Of a DNA stretch of 64,000 bases, positions 15,713-25,540 are shown piece after piece. The notes under the pieces are model-generated. The model ran no database searches. It was not told where the DNA came from and worked only from the letters and a program-made list of their open reading frames with translations. The DNA comes from Lewinellaceae bacterium (GTDB taxonomy: Bacteria > Bacteroidota > Bacteroidia > Chitinophagales > Saprospiraceae): NCBI GenBank assembly GCA_020636275.1, contig JACJYD010000002.1:558001-622000 (forward strand), read 5' to 3'. The position numbers and the translations under genes are program-made. The first letter of the stretch is position 1, and every line of letters starts with the position of its first letter.

Positions 15713-18441
15713 ATCCCTTGTACATCATTTTGGCTTTGATCGGGTATGTAGGACTGTTGTTTCTCATCGCTTTTTACGCCGATCAGCGGGCGACCCGGGG
15801 CGCCAGCCTGGTTCGCAATCCCCTGATCTATGCCTTGTCCCTGGCGGTGTACTGTACGGTTTGGACCTTTTACGGCAGCGTTGGACGGGCAGCGGAGGCG
15901 GGGGTCGGATTTTTGCCGATCTACCTGGGCCCGGCCCTGTTTGCGCCCCTGTGGTGGATCGTCTTGCGAAAGATCATCCTGATCAGTAAAAACCAGCGCA
16001 TCACCTCCGTGGTCGACTTCCTTTCGTCCCGGTACGGGAAAAGTACCTGGCTGGGGGTTTTGGGCACAGTGGTCGTTGTGGTGGGTATTATTCCCTATAT
16101 TTCAATTCAACTCAAGGCCATTGCGTTCAGTTTTCAGCACCTGACCCATAGCGGCCGCGTTCCCGGTCCGGTGGTAGAAGACCTGCCTTTTTTTCTCGAT
16201 CCGGGATTGTACGTGGCGGTTGCACTGGCCCTGTTTTCCATCCTTTTCGGCACCCGCAACCTGGACCCCAACGAGCGGCATGAGGGTTTGGTGGCAGCTA
16301 TTGCCTTTGAATCCATTTTCAAACTGGTCGCCTTTCTCACGGTGGGCATTTTTGTGACGTTCGGTTTGTACAAGGGTTTTGGCGACCTCTTTCAGCAGGC
16401 CTGGAAGCTGGAGGAGATCCACTCCCTGCTCGATCTGAAACAGGTAGGCATCACCTCCATGGACTGGTTTTGGTTAATGCTGCTATCGCTTTTTGCCGTG
16501 TTACTTCTGCCGCGCCAGTTTCACCTGGCCGTAGTTGAGAACACGTCTACCGATCACATTGGCCGGGCGGCATGGATCTTTCCGCTTTATCTTTTCCTCA
16601 TCAATATCTTCGTACTGCCCATCGCCTTTGCCGGTAAAATGCTCATCCCTCCGGCCCTTGCCGAGCCCGACATGTTCATGGTCGACTTGCCGCTGATGAA
16701 CGGGCAGGGATACCTGGGCCTTTTGGCGGTGCTGGGCGGATTTTCGGCCGGGACGGGCATGGTCATTGTGTCGACCATTGGCCTGAGTATTATGATCAGC
16801 AACAACGTTGTCGTACCCCTGCTATTGCGGACCTCCACCGTACGGGAAGGCTGGGTCGACGACCTGTCCAAGCGCCTGTTAGGCATCCGCCGCCTGAGTA
16901 TTGCTATCGTATTGTTGGTAGCATACGCCTATTTTAAATGGATCGGCAGGCAGTATACCCTCGTATCGGTGGGCTTGATCTCCTTTGCCGCCGTGGCTCA
17001 ATTTGCCCCTGCCATATTCATTGGCCTGTATTGGAAACGGGCGACCCGTATCGGGGCCATGGTGGGGCTTTCGTTGGGTTTTTTGATCTGGTTTTATACG
17101 TTGTTGTTGCCTACGCTGGCCGAAGTCCACTTCATGGGCGTGCATATCGTAGAGAATGGTCCCTGGGGTATCTCCTGGTTGCGGCCGGACGCCTTGTTCG
17201 GCCTGAAGGGCATGAACAATATTACGCACGCAGCATTTTGGAGCCTGTTGTTGAATACCGGCGGGGTCGTTCTGGTTTCCCTGTACACCAGCCAGCGTAC
17301 CCTTGAGATCTCGCAGGCCGACCTGTTTGTCGAGATATACAAGTACCAGACTGGAGTGAGTGATTACGATGTGATTCGGCGGAGAGCCAGTCTTCAGGAT
17401 GTCACCCTGTTGCTCAATCGCTTTTTGGGGGAACCCCGGGCGGGCAGCCTGCTGCAATCCTATTCCAGAAGATACGGAAAGGACCTGAGCAAAGAGAAGA
17501 TGGCCGATCCCGACCTGATCAATTTTGCAGAGACTCACCTGGCCGGGGCTATCGGAGCTGCTTCTGCCAAGCTGATCATGCGCTCCATTGCCAAGGAAGA
17601 TCCCATTAGCCTGGAAGAAATGTTCCGGATACTGGAACAAACCCAGGAGATCATTCGCTACAGCCGGGAGCTGGAACACAAATCGGCCGAATTGGTGCAG
17701 ACGACCCATCAGCTTCGACAGGCCAACGAACGATTGAAAGAGCTGGACCGCCTCAAGGCCGACTTTATCACGACGGTTACCCACGAGCTGCGGACCCCCA
17801 TCACGTCCATCAAGGCCCTTTCCAAGATCCTCCAGGAAAACCCGGGGCTGCCCCCCGAGCAGCGCGATGAGTTCCTCGGGATCCTGGTCAGCGAAAGTGA
17901 ACGGATCAGCCGCTTGATCAATCAGGTGCTGGATTTGGAAAAAACCGCGGTGGATCGTGCGGAATGGAAGGTCGAGCCGGTCGAACTGAACAAGCTCATC
18001 CAGCATTCAGCATCGGGTTTCCGCCAGTACCTGGAAGAAAAGCAGATCCAGCTCCGTTTGGAATTGCCGGATGCACCGGTTTGGGTTTCCGGAAGCGAGG
18101 ACCCGCTGACCCAGGTATTCGTCAACCTGATCTCGAACGCCCTTAAGTTTTGCGATGCCGGGAAGGGGATCATCCGGGTTGGGCTTGAACCCGGAGAAGA
18201 CCGGGTGGTTGCCTATGTAGCCGACAACGGGATCGGCATCGATCCAAAGGATCAGCAAACAATATTTGGCCAATTTGTCCAGGTAAGTAATAATGAACTT
18301 GGAAAACCCACGGGCAGCGGATTGGGTTTGTATATCAGTAAAAGGATAATAGAGCGATACGGTGGACGCATCTGGGTGGAAAGCGAACCCGGCCGGGGCG
18401 CCACCTTTTTCGTAGCACTTAGCCCCGCCACTCCAGGCTGA
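15709..18441 (+). CDS. Sodium:solute symporter-histidine kinase fusion (CbrA/CrbS-like)
   Basis: Protein of 910 residues from the ATG at 15709; longer in-frame readings would run over the small upstream gene. About 13 SSS-type membrane helices fill residues 1-530. A STAC-like linker (about 545-620) and a coiled stretch (EHKSAELVQTTHQLRQ) follow. The kinase core has phosphoacceptor His692 in VTHELRTPITS, the N-box NLISNALKF, the G1 box DNGIGID and the G2 box GSGLGLYIS. In Vibrio and Pseudomonas, CrbS and CbrA of this design control acs or carbon use. Position between an acetate-type symporter and acs argues for sensing flux of a short-chain acid. Confidence 0.9.
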   Translation: MNPLYIILALIGYVGLLFLIAFYADQRATRGASLVRNPLIYALSLAVYCTVWTFYGSVGRAAEAGVGFLPIYLGPALFAPLWWIVLRKIILISKNQRITSVVDFLSSRYGKSTWLGVLGTVVVVVGIIPYISIQLKAIAFSFQHLTHSGRVPGPVVEDLPFFLDPGLYVAVALALFSILFGTRNLDPNERHEGLVAAIAFESIFKLVAFLTVGIFVTFGLYKGFGDLFQQAWKLEEIHSLLDLKQVGITSMDWFWLMLLSLFAVLLLPRQFHLAVVENTSTDHIGRAAWIFPLYLFLINIFVLPIAFAGKMLIPPALAEPDMFMVDLPLMNGQGYLGLLAVLGGFSAGTGMVIVSTIGLSIMISNNVVVPLLLRTSTVREGWVDDLSKRLLGIRRLSIAIVLLVAYAYFKWIGRQYTLVSVGLISFAAVAQFAPAIFIGLYWKRATRIGAMVGLSLGFLIWFYTLLLPTLAEVHFMGVHIVENGPWGISWLRPDALFGLKGMNNITHAAFWSLLLNTGGVVLVSLYTSQRTLEISQADLFVEIYKYQTGVSDYDVIRRRASLQDVTLLLNRFLGEPRAGSLLQSYSRRYGKDLSKEKMADPDLINFAETHLAGAIGAASAKLIMRSIAKEDPISLEEMFRILEQTQEIIRYSRELEHKSAELVQTTHQLRQANERLKELDRLKADFITTVTHELRTPITSIKALSKILQENPGLPPEQRDEFLGILVSESERISRLINQVLDLEKTAVDRAEWKVEPVELNKLIQHSASGFRQYLEEKQIQLRLELPDAPVWVSGSEDPLTQVFVNLISNALKFCDAGKGIIRVGLEPGEDRVVAYVADNGIGIDPKDQQTIFGQFVQVSNNELGKPTGSGLGLYISKRIIERYGGRIWVESEPGRGATFFVALSPATPG

Positions 18442-18480
18442 TCCATTCCAAATCTTATTTGGAAAATGGAGGAAATTTTT
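18442..18480 (+). terminator. Terminator-like hairpin after the kinase gene
   Basis: TCCATT-CCAAAT (18442-18453) pairs with ATTTGG-AA-AATGGA (18457-18470) with a 2-nt bulge, followed by a T run at 18475. It begins directly at the kinase stop and would separate kinase from regulator. Confidence 0.6.
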
Positions 18481-18610
18481 TTCTCAGGTTAATTTGTAAT
18501 GTGGGCTTCCTTCCGTAATTTCAACGATCTAAAATTTCGGATTTCTGTACGACGAAATGGCTCTTTCAGCGCCGTTTCGCATACAGGGAACGATTCATCT
18601 CGCCTGAACC

Positions 18611-18994
18611 ATGGGCCAAAAAAAACCAGCCAAAATACTTCTCGTCGACGACGAGCCCAATATCCTGGTGCCGATCGAGTTTCTCATGTTGCAGCAAGGA
18701 TATGAAGTTCGGAAAGCCTTCAGCGGTCAGGAGGCTTTGGATACGCTGTCGGAGTTCAAACCGGATGTCGTCGTGCTCGACGTCATGATGCCGGGAATGG
18801 ACGGATTTGAAGTGGCCCGGAAGATCCGGAAATTGTCCGCCCTGCGCAACACGCGCATCCTCTTCCTCACGGCAAAAGGCGCTGAGGAAGACCGCATGAA
18901 AGGCTATAGTACCGGTGGGGAAGTATACATGACCAAACCCTTTGATAACGACCAACTGGTACAAGTCATCTCGGAAGTTCTGGAATTTGGGTAA
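18611..18994 (+). CDS. Receiver-only response regulator
   Basis: Protein of 127 residues consisting only of a receiver domain: acidic pair D13-D14, phosphoacceptor D57 in VVLDVMMPG, Thr in FLTAKG and Lys in MTKPF. All catalytic residues are present. No DNA-binding output domain exists, unlike CrbR, which has an HTH. Located between the SSS-type kinase and acs, it is the obvious partner of the kinase. It must act through another protein, for example a phosphorelay or a sigma-factor or chemotaxis partner. Confidence 0.9.
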   Translation: MGQKKPAKILLVDDEPNILVPIEFLMLQQGYEVRKAFSGQEALDTLSEFKPDVVVLDVMMPGMDGFEVARKIRKLSALRNTRILFLTAKGAEEDRMKGYSTGGEVYMTKPFDNDQLVQVISEVLEFG

Positions 18995-19075
18995 AGTGAA
19001 AAATTTTTGGCTGAAATAATATAGATATTTAAATATATTAATAAATTACAGAACTAATTGACAAAATAATAAGTT

Positions 19076-20977
19076 ATGGCAATGCAAATCAAAACATGGG
19101 AAGAATACCAGCAAGCGTATCGCAAGAGCGTTGAAGATCCCGAAGGCTTTTGGGCCGAGCAGGCCGAGACTTTTACCTGGCACCGCAAGTGGGACAAGGT
19201 ATTGAACTGGAACTTCCGGGAGCCGAAGATCGAATGGTTTGGCGGGGGTAAACTGAATATTACGGAGAATGCATTAGACCGGCATTTGGCCACCCGGGGC
19301 GACCAGGTGGCGATCATCTGGGAGCCTAACGATCCCGGATCTCCGGTCCAAAAGTTCACCTACCGCGAGCTCTACCATGAGGTTTGCAAAACAGCTAATG
19401 CCTTAAAAGCAAATGGTATCAAAAAAGGAGACCGGGTTTGTTTCTACATGCCCATGGTCCCGCAGTTGGCTATCGGTGTGTTGGCTTGTGCCCGCATCGG
19501 GGCGATCCACTCCGTCGTTTTCGCGGGCTTCTCTGCCTCCGCGCTGGCCGATCGCATCAAAGATGCCTCCTGCAACATGGTGATCTGTTCGGACTACAAC
19601 TCACGCGGCGCCAAAAACATCCCGGTGAAGACCGTGGTGGACGATGCCCTGGCGATGGGGTGTGACAGCGTGAAGACCGTATTGGTATACAAGCATACCG
19701 GAGAACCGGTTCGTTGGAACGAAGCTACGGACAAGTGGTGGAACGAGGAAGTCGATCATCAGCCGAACGAATGCCCGGCTGAGGTCATGGATGCCGAAGA
19801 TATGTTGTTCATCCTGTACACCTCGGGGTCGACAGGGAAGCCCAAAGGGGTGGTCCATACGATCGCCGGTTATATGGTCTATGCCGCCTATTCTTTCCTC
19901 AACGTATTCCAATACCAGCCAGGCGATGTATACTGGTGCACAGCCGATATCGGCTGGGTAACAGGCCATTCCTATATTGTTTACGGCCCGCTGCTGGCCG
20001 GCGCCACCTCGCTCATGTTTGAAGGAGTTCCGACCTATCCGGATCCGGGACGATTCTGGGAGGTCTGTGAAAAGCACCAGGTCAACCAGTTCTATACGGC
20101 GCCTACTGCCATCCGCGCCCTGATGCTGGAAGGGGAGGAGTGGCCCAATAAATACGAACTCAAATCGATCCGCGTACTGGGCTCGGTGGGTGAACCCATC
20201 AATGAAGAGGCCTGGCACTGGTACAATGAAAAGGTGGGCAAAAAGCGCTCGCCTATTGTCGATACCTGGTGGCAAACCGAAACGGGCGGCATCCTGATCT
20301 CTCCGCTGGCGAATATTACCCCGCTGAAGCCTTCGTATGCCACCCTGCCGCTCCCGGGTGTTCAGCCGGTGCTGCTCACCGCGGAGGGGAAAGTCATCGA
20401 AGAGAACGAAATGGAAGGTCTCCTCTCGATCAAGTTCCCCTGGCCCGGTATGCTCCGCACGACCTACGGCGACCACGAGCGTTGCCGGCAGACCTATTTC
20501 TCCACCTTCCAGGACCTCTATTTCACGGGCGACGGCGCTCGCCGCGACAAGGATGGGTTCTACCGGATTATCGGCCGGGTGGATGATGTGATCAACGTAT
20601 CCGGCCACAGGTTGGGTACCGCTGAGATCGAAAGCGCCATCAATCAGCACAAGAATGTGGTCGAGTCAGCCGTGGTGGGTTATCCCCACGATATCAAAGG
20701 ACAGGGCATCTATGCCTATGTGATCCTTGGCCAGGCCGTTTCCGACGAAGCCGCATTTATCAAGGAAGTACGCGACGTAGTGACCAAGGAGATCGGGCCG
20801 ATCGCCAAACCCGACCGGATCCAGATCGTGCCGGGGCTTCCCAAGACGCGCTCGGGTAAGATCATGCGCCGCATTCTGCGCAAGATCGCAGCAGGCGATA
20901 CCTCTAACCTGGGGGACGTGACCACGCTGCTCAACCCAGAAGTCGTAGATGTAATCAAGGAAGGAGCGGTTTCCTGA
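19076..20977 (+). CDS. acs: Acetyl-CoA synthetase (AMP-forming)
   Basis: Protein of 633 residues, close to the usual 650. The ATP-binding loop YTSGSTGKPKGVV begins at Y248. The WWQTETGG motif and the hinge region GHRLGTAEIE are present. The catalytic and acetylatable Lys is K595 in TRSGKIMRR. It activates acetate with ATP and CoA to acetyl-CoA. With the upstream symporter and two-component pair it forms an acetate uptake and activation locus. An own A/T-rich leader of 80 bp precedes it, and a terminator follows. Confidence 0.95.
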   Translation: MAMQIKTWEEYQQAYRKSVEDPEGFWAEQAETFTWHRKWDKVLNWNFREPKIEWFGGGKLNITENALDRHLATRGDQVAIIWEPNDPGSPVQKFTYRELYHEVCKTANALKANGIKKGDRVCFYMPMVPQLAIGVLACARIGAIHSVVFAGFSASALADRIKDASCNMVICSDYNSRGAKNIPVKTVVDDALAMGCDSVKTVLVYKHTGEPVRWNEATDKWWNEEVDHQPNECPAEVMDAEDMLFILYTSGSTGKPKGVVHTIAGYMVYAAYSFLNVFQYQPGDVYWCTADIGWVTGHSYIVYGPLLAGATSLMFEGVPTYPDPGRFWEVCEKHQVNQFYTAPTAIRALMLEGEEWPNKYELKSIRVLGSVGEPINEEAWHWYNEKVGKKRSPIVDTWWQTETGGILISPLANITPLKPSYATLPLPGVQPVLLTAEGKVIEENEMEGLLSIKFPWPGMLRTTYGDHERCRQTYFSTFQDLYFTGDGARRDKDGFYRIIGRVDDVINVSGHRLGTAEIESAINQHKNVVESAVVGYPHDIKGQGIYAYVILGQAVSDEAAFIKEVRDVVTKEIGPIAKPDRIQIVPGLPKTRSGKIMRRILRKIAAGDTSNLGDVTTLLNPEVVDVIKEGAVS

Positions 20978-21005
20978 TCTCCTTTTCCGTATAGACCTTC
21001 CTGTG

Positions 21006-21042
21006 GATGAAGCCCGGCAAAGGGCTTCATCCCTTCTTTTTT
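21006..21042 (+). terminator. Rho-independent terminator after acs
   Basis: A 10-bp perfect stem GATGAAGCCC/GGGCTTCATC (21006-21015 with 21022-21031) is followed by a T-rich tract. Confidence 0.85.
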
Positions 21043-21061
21043 CCTCCTGAAACGCGCCCTT

Positions 21062-22030
21062 ATGAGAGCATTGGTTCTTTCCTCCGCAGAAGCGCCCCTT
21101 TCCGTTCAGGAATTTCCGGACCCCGTTCCAAGGGAAGGGGAGGTGGTCGTGGACCTGGCGGCGGGCGCACTTAACTACCGGGATGTCTGGATCACCAAAG
21201 GGAAATACCCTGGCATACACTTTCCGGTCGTGCCGGGCTCCGATGGAGCGGGTTGGTTGAACGGCAAACCGGTTTTGCTGAATCCCAGCCTTCAATGGGG
21301 CGACAATCCGGCTGCGCAAGGCAAATCTTATCACATTTTGGGACTGCCCACCACGGGCACTTTTGCCGAACGGATCGCCATTCCGGCTGAAAATGTTTTT
21401 GATATACCTGCCCATTTGACCATGGAGCAAGCCGCAGCTATTCCGCTCGGCGGGTTGACCGCCTATCGCGCGCTCTTTTCCCGGGCGAACCTTCAGCCCG
21501 GCGAACGGGTCTTGATCAGCGGGATCGGCGGTGGCGTGGCGCTCTTTGTCTTCCAGTTCGCACGGGCAGCCGGCGCGGAAGTATACGTCACCTCCAGCTC
21601 TGCAGAAAAGATTGCCCGCGCCGTTGATATGGGGGCCAAAGGAGGTGCGAACTACCGGGAAGAAGGCTGGTCCGGACGGCTGAAAGCAGAGGCCGGCGGA
21701 TTTGATGTCATCATCGATAGCGCGGCGGGACCCGGTTTTCCGGACCTCATGTCCCTGCTACTGCCCGCCGGCCGTATTGTGCTGTATGGCGGTACCCGCG
21801 GTCCCATTCCCAACCTCAACCCTCAACAACTGTTCTGGCGGCAACTCAACATCCTGGGATCGACCATGGGACATTCCGGAGAGTTTGCCGATATGATCGC
21901 ATTCATCGACCGGCACCGGATCGAGCCGGCTGTCGATTCTGTGTTCCCCCTTACCAACGGTCAGGCGGCTTTCGATCGCATGGCCAACGGCTTGCAATTT
22001 GGAAAGATCGTGTTGCAGATTGATAATTGA
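21062..22030 (+). CDS. MDR-family zinc-independent oxidoreductase (quinone oxidoreductase-like)
   Basis: Protein of 322 residues with a GroES-like N-terminal half (ALNYRDVWITKGKYP) and a Rossmann half with the nucleotide motif GIGGGVALFVFQ. There is no cysteine, so neither catalytic nor structural zinc can be bound. This places it with quinone oxidoreductase/enoyl reductase-type MDR enzymes using NADPH. It sits between acs and the propionyl-CoA synthetase gene, with 31 bp to the latter, so a role in acyl-CoA or enoyl-CoA reduction is plausible but not shown. Confidence 0.78.
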   Translation: MRALVLSSAEAPLSVQEFPDPVPREGEVVVDLAAGALNYRDVWITKGKYPGIHFPVVPGSDGAGWLNGKPVLLNPSLQWGDNPAAQGKSYHILGLPTTGTFAERIAIPAENVFDIPAHLTMEQAAAIPLGGLTAYRALFSRANLQPGERVLISGIGGGVALFVFQFARAAGAEVYVTSSSAEKIARAVDMGAKGGANYREEGWSGRLKAEAGGFDVIIDSAAGPGFPDLMSLLLPAGRIVLYGGTRGPIPNLNPQQLFWRQLNILGSTMGHSGEFADMIAFIDRHRIEPAVDSVFPLTNGQAAFDRMANGLQFGKIVLQIDN

Positions 22031-22061
22031 TCCATTTCCTTAACCAATAGAAATCGAACTT

Positions 22062-23951
22062 ATGAATTACACTGCCGAATATGCCCGCAGCATCAATGAC
22101 CGGGAAAATTTCTGGTTGGAACAAGCCAAAAAACTGGATTGGTTCAAGGCGCCGGAAAAAGCGCTATCCATCGACGATCAAGGTCTTTACCGTTGGTTTA
22201 AAGGAGGGAAGCTGAATACCTCCTACCTGGCCCTCGACTACCATGTGGCCAACGGACGCGCCGATCAGGCGGCCCTGATCTACGATTCCCCCGTTACAGG
22301 CCGTAAAAAGACCTATACCTACCGGGAGTTGCGGGATTGGGTAGCCCGTTTCGCCGGCGTGTTGAGCGACCTGGGTGTGGTAAAGGGCGATCGCGTGATC
22401 ATCTACATGCCCATGATCCCGCAAACCCTGGTGGCTATGCTGGCCTGCGCCCGGCTAGGGGCGATCCACTCCGTCGTATTCGGCGGATTTTCCGCACACG
22501 AGCTGGCCATCCGCATTGATGACGCCAAGCCCAAAGTGATGGTCACGGCTAGCGGTGGCCTGGAGATCTCGAAAGTTATCCCTTACAAACCCATGGTCGA
22601 CGATTCGATCCTGGAAGCGGAACACAAGCCCGAGCATGTCGTCGTCTTCCAGCGGGATTTTGTGGAAGCTCCGATGCAGGAGGGCCGGGATCTGGATTGG
22701 ATGGAACTGGAGGCAAAAGCGAGCCCGCAAAGCTGGGTAGAGGTCGATGCGACCGATCCGTTGTATATTCTCTACACTTCCGGAACCACCGGTAAGCCCA
22801 AAGGGGTGGTCCGCGACAACGGTGGACACGCCGTGGCCCTCACTTACAGCATGCGGGCCATTTACGGCGTCAAACCCGGCGAGGTGTATTGGGCGGCTTC
22901 CGATGTAGGGTGGGTTGTAGGGCATTCCTATATCGTTTACGCGCCTCTTTTATTCGGCTGCACGACCATCCTTTACGAAGGGAAGCCCGTCAGGACACCC
23001 GACGCCGGGGCTTTCTGGCGCGTTATGGCCGAACATCAGGTCAGCGTCTTTTTTACCGCGCCAACGGCCATCCGGGCCATCAAGAAAGAAGACCCGGAAG
23101 GAAAACTGGCGGACCAATACAACCTTTCTCAATTGCGTTATATCTTTTTAGCAGGAGAACATTGCGATGTGCCCACATACGAGTGGGTGACCAATCTGCT
23201 GAAAAAGCCGGTGATCGACCACTGGTGGCAAACGGAGTCGGGCTGGCCTATGCTGGCCAATCCTGCAGGTACGGAATTACTGCCCATCCGGCCCGGTTCA
23301 GCCGGTATGCCTGTCAGCGGTTTCGATATCCAGATCCTTGGGCCGGACTGCAAGGAATTGGGCCCCAACATGGAGGGCGCCGTGGCGATCCGCCTGCCAT
23401 TGGCACCGGGCTGTCTTCCTTCACTTTGGCAAAACGACGAGAACTTCAAACAAAGTTATCTGACCCAATATCCGGGGTATTATGCTTCGGGCGATGGAGG
23501 GTTCAAAGATGAGGACGGATTTGTCACCATCACCGGGCGAATGGACGATATCATCAACGTGGCCGGCCACCGTTTGTCGACTACCGAGATGGAAGAGGTG
23601 CTGGCCGGCCACCCTGCCGTAGCCGAATGTGCCGTGATCGGAGCGGCCGACGCGATGAAAGGTCAGGTCCCGGTCGGTTTTGTCGTACTAAAAGACGGAG
23701 TCACCATCGGAGATGAGGATCTGGAACGCGAGCTGATCCAGATGGTCCGTACCAAGGTAGGCCCTGTGGCAGCCTTTAAGCGAGCGATCGTAGTGAAGCG
23801 CTTACCTAAAACCCGGTCGGGCAAGATCCTGCGCAAGATCATGCGCTCTATGGCCGATGGAAAGCCCTTCCAGGCTCCCTCGACGATCGAGGATATGTCG
23901 GTGTTGGGTGAATTGGAACAAAAAGTCCAAGATCTTTTTAATTCGATTTGA
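22062..23951 (+). CDS. prpE: Propionyl-CoA synthetase-like acyl-CoA synthetase
   Basis: Protein of 629 residues of the ANL superfamily. The ATP loop YTSGTTGKPKGVVRD begins at Y238 and runs into the RDNGGHAVAL stretch typical of PrpE/ACSS3. The catalytic Lys is K588 in TRSGKILRK. It activates propionate (or another C2-C4 acid) to its CoA ester. Propionyl-CoA is the precursor of 3-hydroxyvalerate units, which is notable because the PHA locus starts 1.6 kb away. The acid preference is inferred from family motifs. Confidence 0.85.
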   Translation: MNYTAEYARSINDRENFWLEQAKKLDWFKAPEKALSIDDQGLYRWFKGGKLNTSYLALDYHVANGRADQAALIYDSPVTGRKKTYTYRELRDWVARFAGVLSDLGVVKGDRVIIYMPMIPQTLVAMLACARLGAIHSVVFGGFSAHELAIRIDDAKPKVMVTASGGLEISKVIPYKPMVDDSILEAEHKPEHVVVFQRDFVEAPMQEGRDLDWMELEAKASPQSWVEVDATDPLYILYTSGTTGKPKGVVRDNGGHAVALTYSMRAIYGVKPGEVYWAASDVGWVVGHSYIVYAPLLFGCTTILYEGKPVRTPDAGAFWRVMAEHQVSVFFTAPTAIRAIKKEDPEGKLADQYNLSQLRYIFLAGEHCDVPTYEWVTNLLKKPVIDHWWQTESGWPMLANPAGTELLPIRPGSAGMPVSGFDIQILGPDCKELGPNMEGAVAIRLPLAPGCLPSLWQNDENFKQSYLTQYPGYYASGDGGFKDEDGFVTITGRMDDIINVAGHRLSTTEMEEVLAGHPAVAECAVIGAADAMKGQVPVGFVVLKDGVTIGDEDLERELIQMVRTKVGPVAAFKRAIVVKRLPKTRSGKILRKIMRSMADGKPFQAPSTIEDMSVLGELEQKVQDLFNSI

Positions 23952-23958
23952 TGGTTCG

Positions 23959-23981
23959 GCGGGCGCGCCTGGCGCGTCCGC
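23959..23981. terminator. GC-rich hairpin between convergent genes
   Basis: An 11-bp stem with one G-U pair (23959-23969 with 23971-23981) lies between the ends of prpE and the helical-repeat gene. It lacks a strong T tract. Confidence 0.5.
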
Positions 23982-23998
23982 TGCTTTTGGCGGGAAGG

Positions 23999-25447
23999 TC
24001 ACATAAAGCTGGAAAGCAATTTTTCCTTCCTCGAATAATGGTCCAGGAGGCGGTTTACGACCCTGGGTATGTGTTCTTTCAGCTCCTGCAGCAGATCGGT
24101 GACCTGTGGCGCCCGGTCGGGATGCTGGCGCAAAGTGTTGATATGCTCGGAAAGAAGTTGGTACAAACCCTCCTCGTCCAGCATTAATTCCTTGTACTCC
24201 GCCACGGCGTTGTACCACAGGAGGGTAGGGAGGTAGTTAGCCCTGCGCTTGTACTTTTTCTCCAGTTCCAGCAGGCGGTTTTGCCGGATCAGGCGGATCA
24301 TCTTTTTGTAGTCCTTCATGGCCATGAGGGTCTCAAGATAAGCCGTGAAGAAGATATGCCAGCGATATTCGAAGATCTCCTTCTTGTAGGCCCGCAAAAA
24401 GGAACTGGCGTAGTTTTCGGCATTCTTATAACGCTCGTTCTTGTTGAGGCACTTGATGAAAAAAGCCACAAAGCCGACCTTGTTGTGGAAGTTCTGGGTC
24501 ACCTTCATCTCCGGGTAGGCCTCCCGCATGATCCGGAGGGCTTCTTCTTTTTTATCCTGCCGAAGGAGCACCGCAGCCAGGTTGGTGGCGTAGAAGAGGT
24601 AATCGTGGTTTTTGCTGCGGATGGATAAATAGCCGTAATAGGCCGCCTTGTCGAATTCCTGGAATTTGGAATGGAGCAGAAGACGGTTGCTGTAATAATT
24701 GAGCAACAGACGCTTGGAGTAATACCGTCCCTCCCGGAACAAGCGGTCCAGGTAGTCGAATTTTTCGAGCAAGGGCTCGAAGTTCCGGTAGTTGAACCCG
24801 ATAAAAATAAGCCGGACGAGGGCCAGGTATCGATTGTGGCCGTCGAGTTGTTCGTCGAAAAAGACCTCCGAAAGCCAGCGATCCCACTGGATGGACTCCG
24901 AGCTGTCGCTGGCGTATTGATTGACGATATCGAGGGTAGCCTGGTGCAATTTGTCATTGATGGACCGGCAGTGCTGGTAGGCCGTATCGTATTTTTTGAT
25001 AAACTGGTCGGCCAGTTCGTGATCGACATAGCGCAGGCGAATGAGCAGGAAATGCCGGTAATGCTGCACCAGTTCGAAGAATTTGACAAAATAAAATGAC
25101 GGGTGTTCGTATTGCCGGATCGTGCGCAACAACTGCTTCTCTTCCTCGGGCAGGATGCTGTCGGTCATGATCTTCCGCTCCAGTTGGCTCATCCACTCGA
25201 AATGGGCGTCCACATCGATCGAACTGAGGCGCTCGGTGATCCAGGTTTTCAGGTTGGAGAATTTGCGTTTGTCGATCTTCTCGTCGTAGGGGGTGAACTG
25301 GAAAATATTACGACAATTGTGGTCGATCTCCTTCAGGATCTCCAGCCGTTTCTCGTCCTCGAACTGTTGCGTGGTCAGCAGGTATTCCGTCTCGTGGGGG
25401 AGCAGGGAATTGGTAAAATCGTTAAACTTTTGCAGCTTGTTTCGCAT
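23999..25447 (-). CDS. Hypothetical alpha-helical repeat protein
   Basis: Protein of 482 residues, almost entirely predicted helical and rich in Tyr, Phe, Leu, Lys and Arg, with no signal peptide or membrane helix. Pairs of helices such as FDKAAYYGYLSI followed by LAAVLLRQDKKEEALRIMRE resemble TPR-like repeats in the second half. It is probably a cytoplasmic scaffold. Not recognised beyond that. Three copies of the AAACGSCGTTT palindrome begin 36 bp upstream of its start codon, and the SDR gene upstream runs in the same direction. Confidence 0.65.
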   Translation of the reverse strand: MRNKLQKFNDFTNSLLPHETEYLLTTQQFEDEKRLEILKEIDHNCRNIFQFTPYDEKIDKRKFSNLKTWITERLSSIDVDAHFEWMSQLERKIMTDSILPEEEKQLLRTIRQYEHPSFYFVKFFELVQHYRHFLLIRLRYVDHELADQFIKKYDTAYQHCRSINDKLHQATLDIVNQYASDSSESIQWDRWLSEVFFDEQLDGHNRYLALVRLIFIGFNYRNFEPLLEKFDYLDRLFREGRYYSKRLLLNYYSNRLLLHSKFQEFDKAAYYGYLSIRSKNHDYLFYATNLAAVLLRQDKKEEALRIMREAYPEMKVTQNFHNKVGFVAFFIKCLNKNERYKNAENYASSFLRAYKKEIFEYRWHIFFTAYLETLMAMKDYKKMIRLIRQNRLLELEKKYKRRANYLPTLLWYNAVAEYKELMLDEEGLYQLLSEHINTLRQHPDRAPQVTDLLQELKEHIPRVVNRLLDHYSRKEKLLSSFM

Positions 25448-25482
25448 AGCCGAAAGTTAACGAAAAAAAGTAAATGATACAC

Positions 25483-25535
25483 AAACGGCGTTTGCAATGG
25501 TACATAAACGCCGTTTACTGCACAAAACGCCGTTT
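25483..25535. repeat. AAACG(C/G)CGTTT array A, three copies
   Basis: Exact 11-bp palindromes at 25483-25493, 25506-25516 and 25525-25535, spaced 23 and 19 bp start to start. The array lies between two minus-strand genes. The last copy is 5 bp from the stop of the SDR gene. Confidence 0.9.
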
Positions 25536-25540
25536 AGAAT

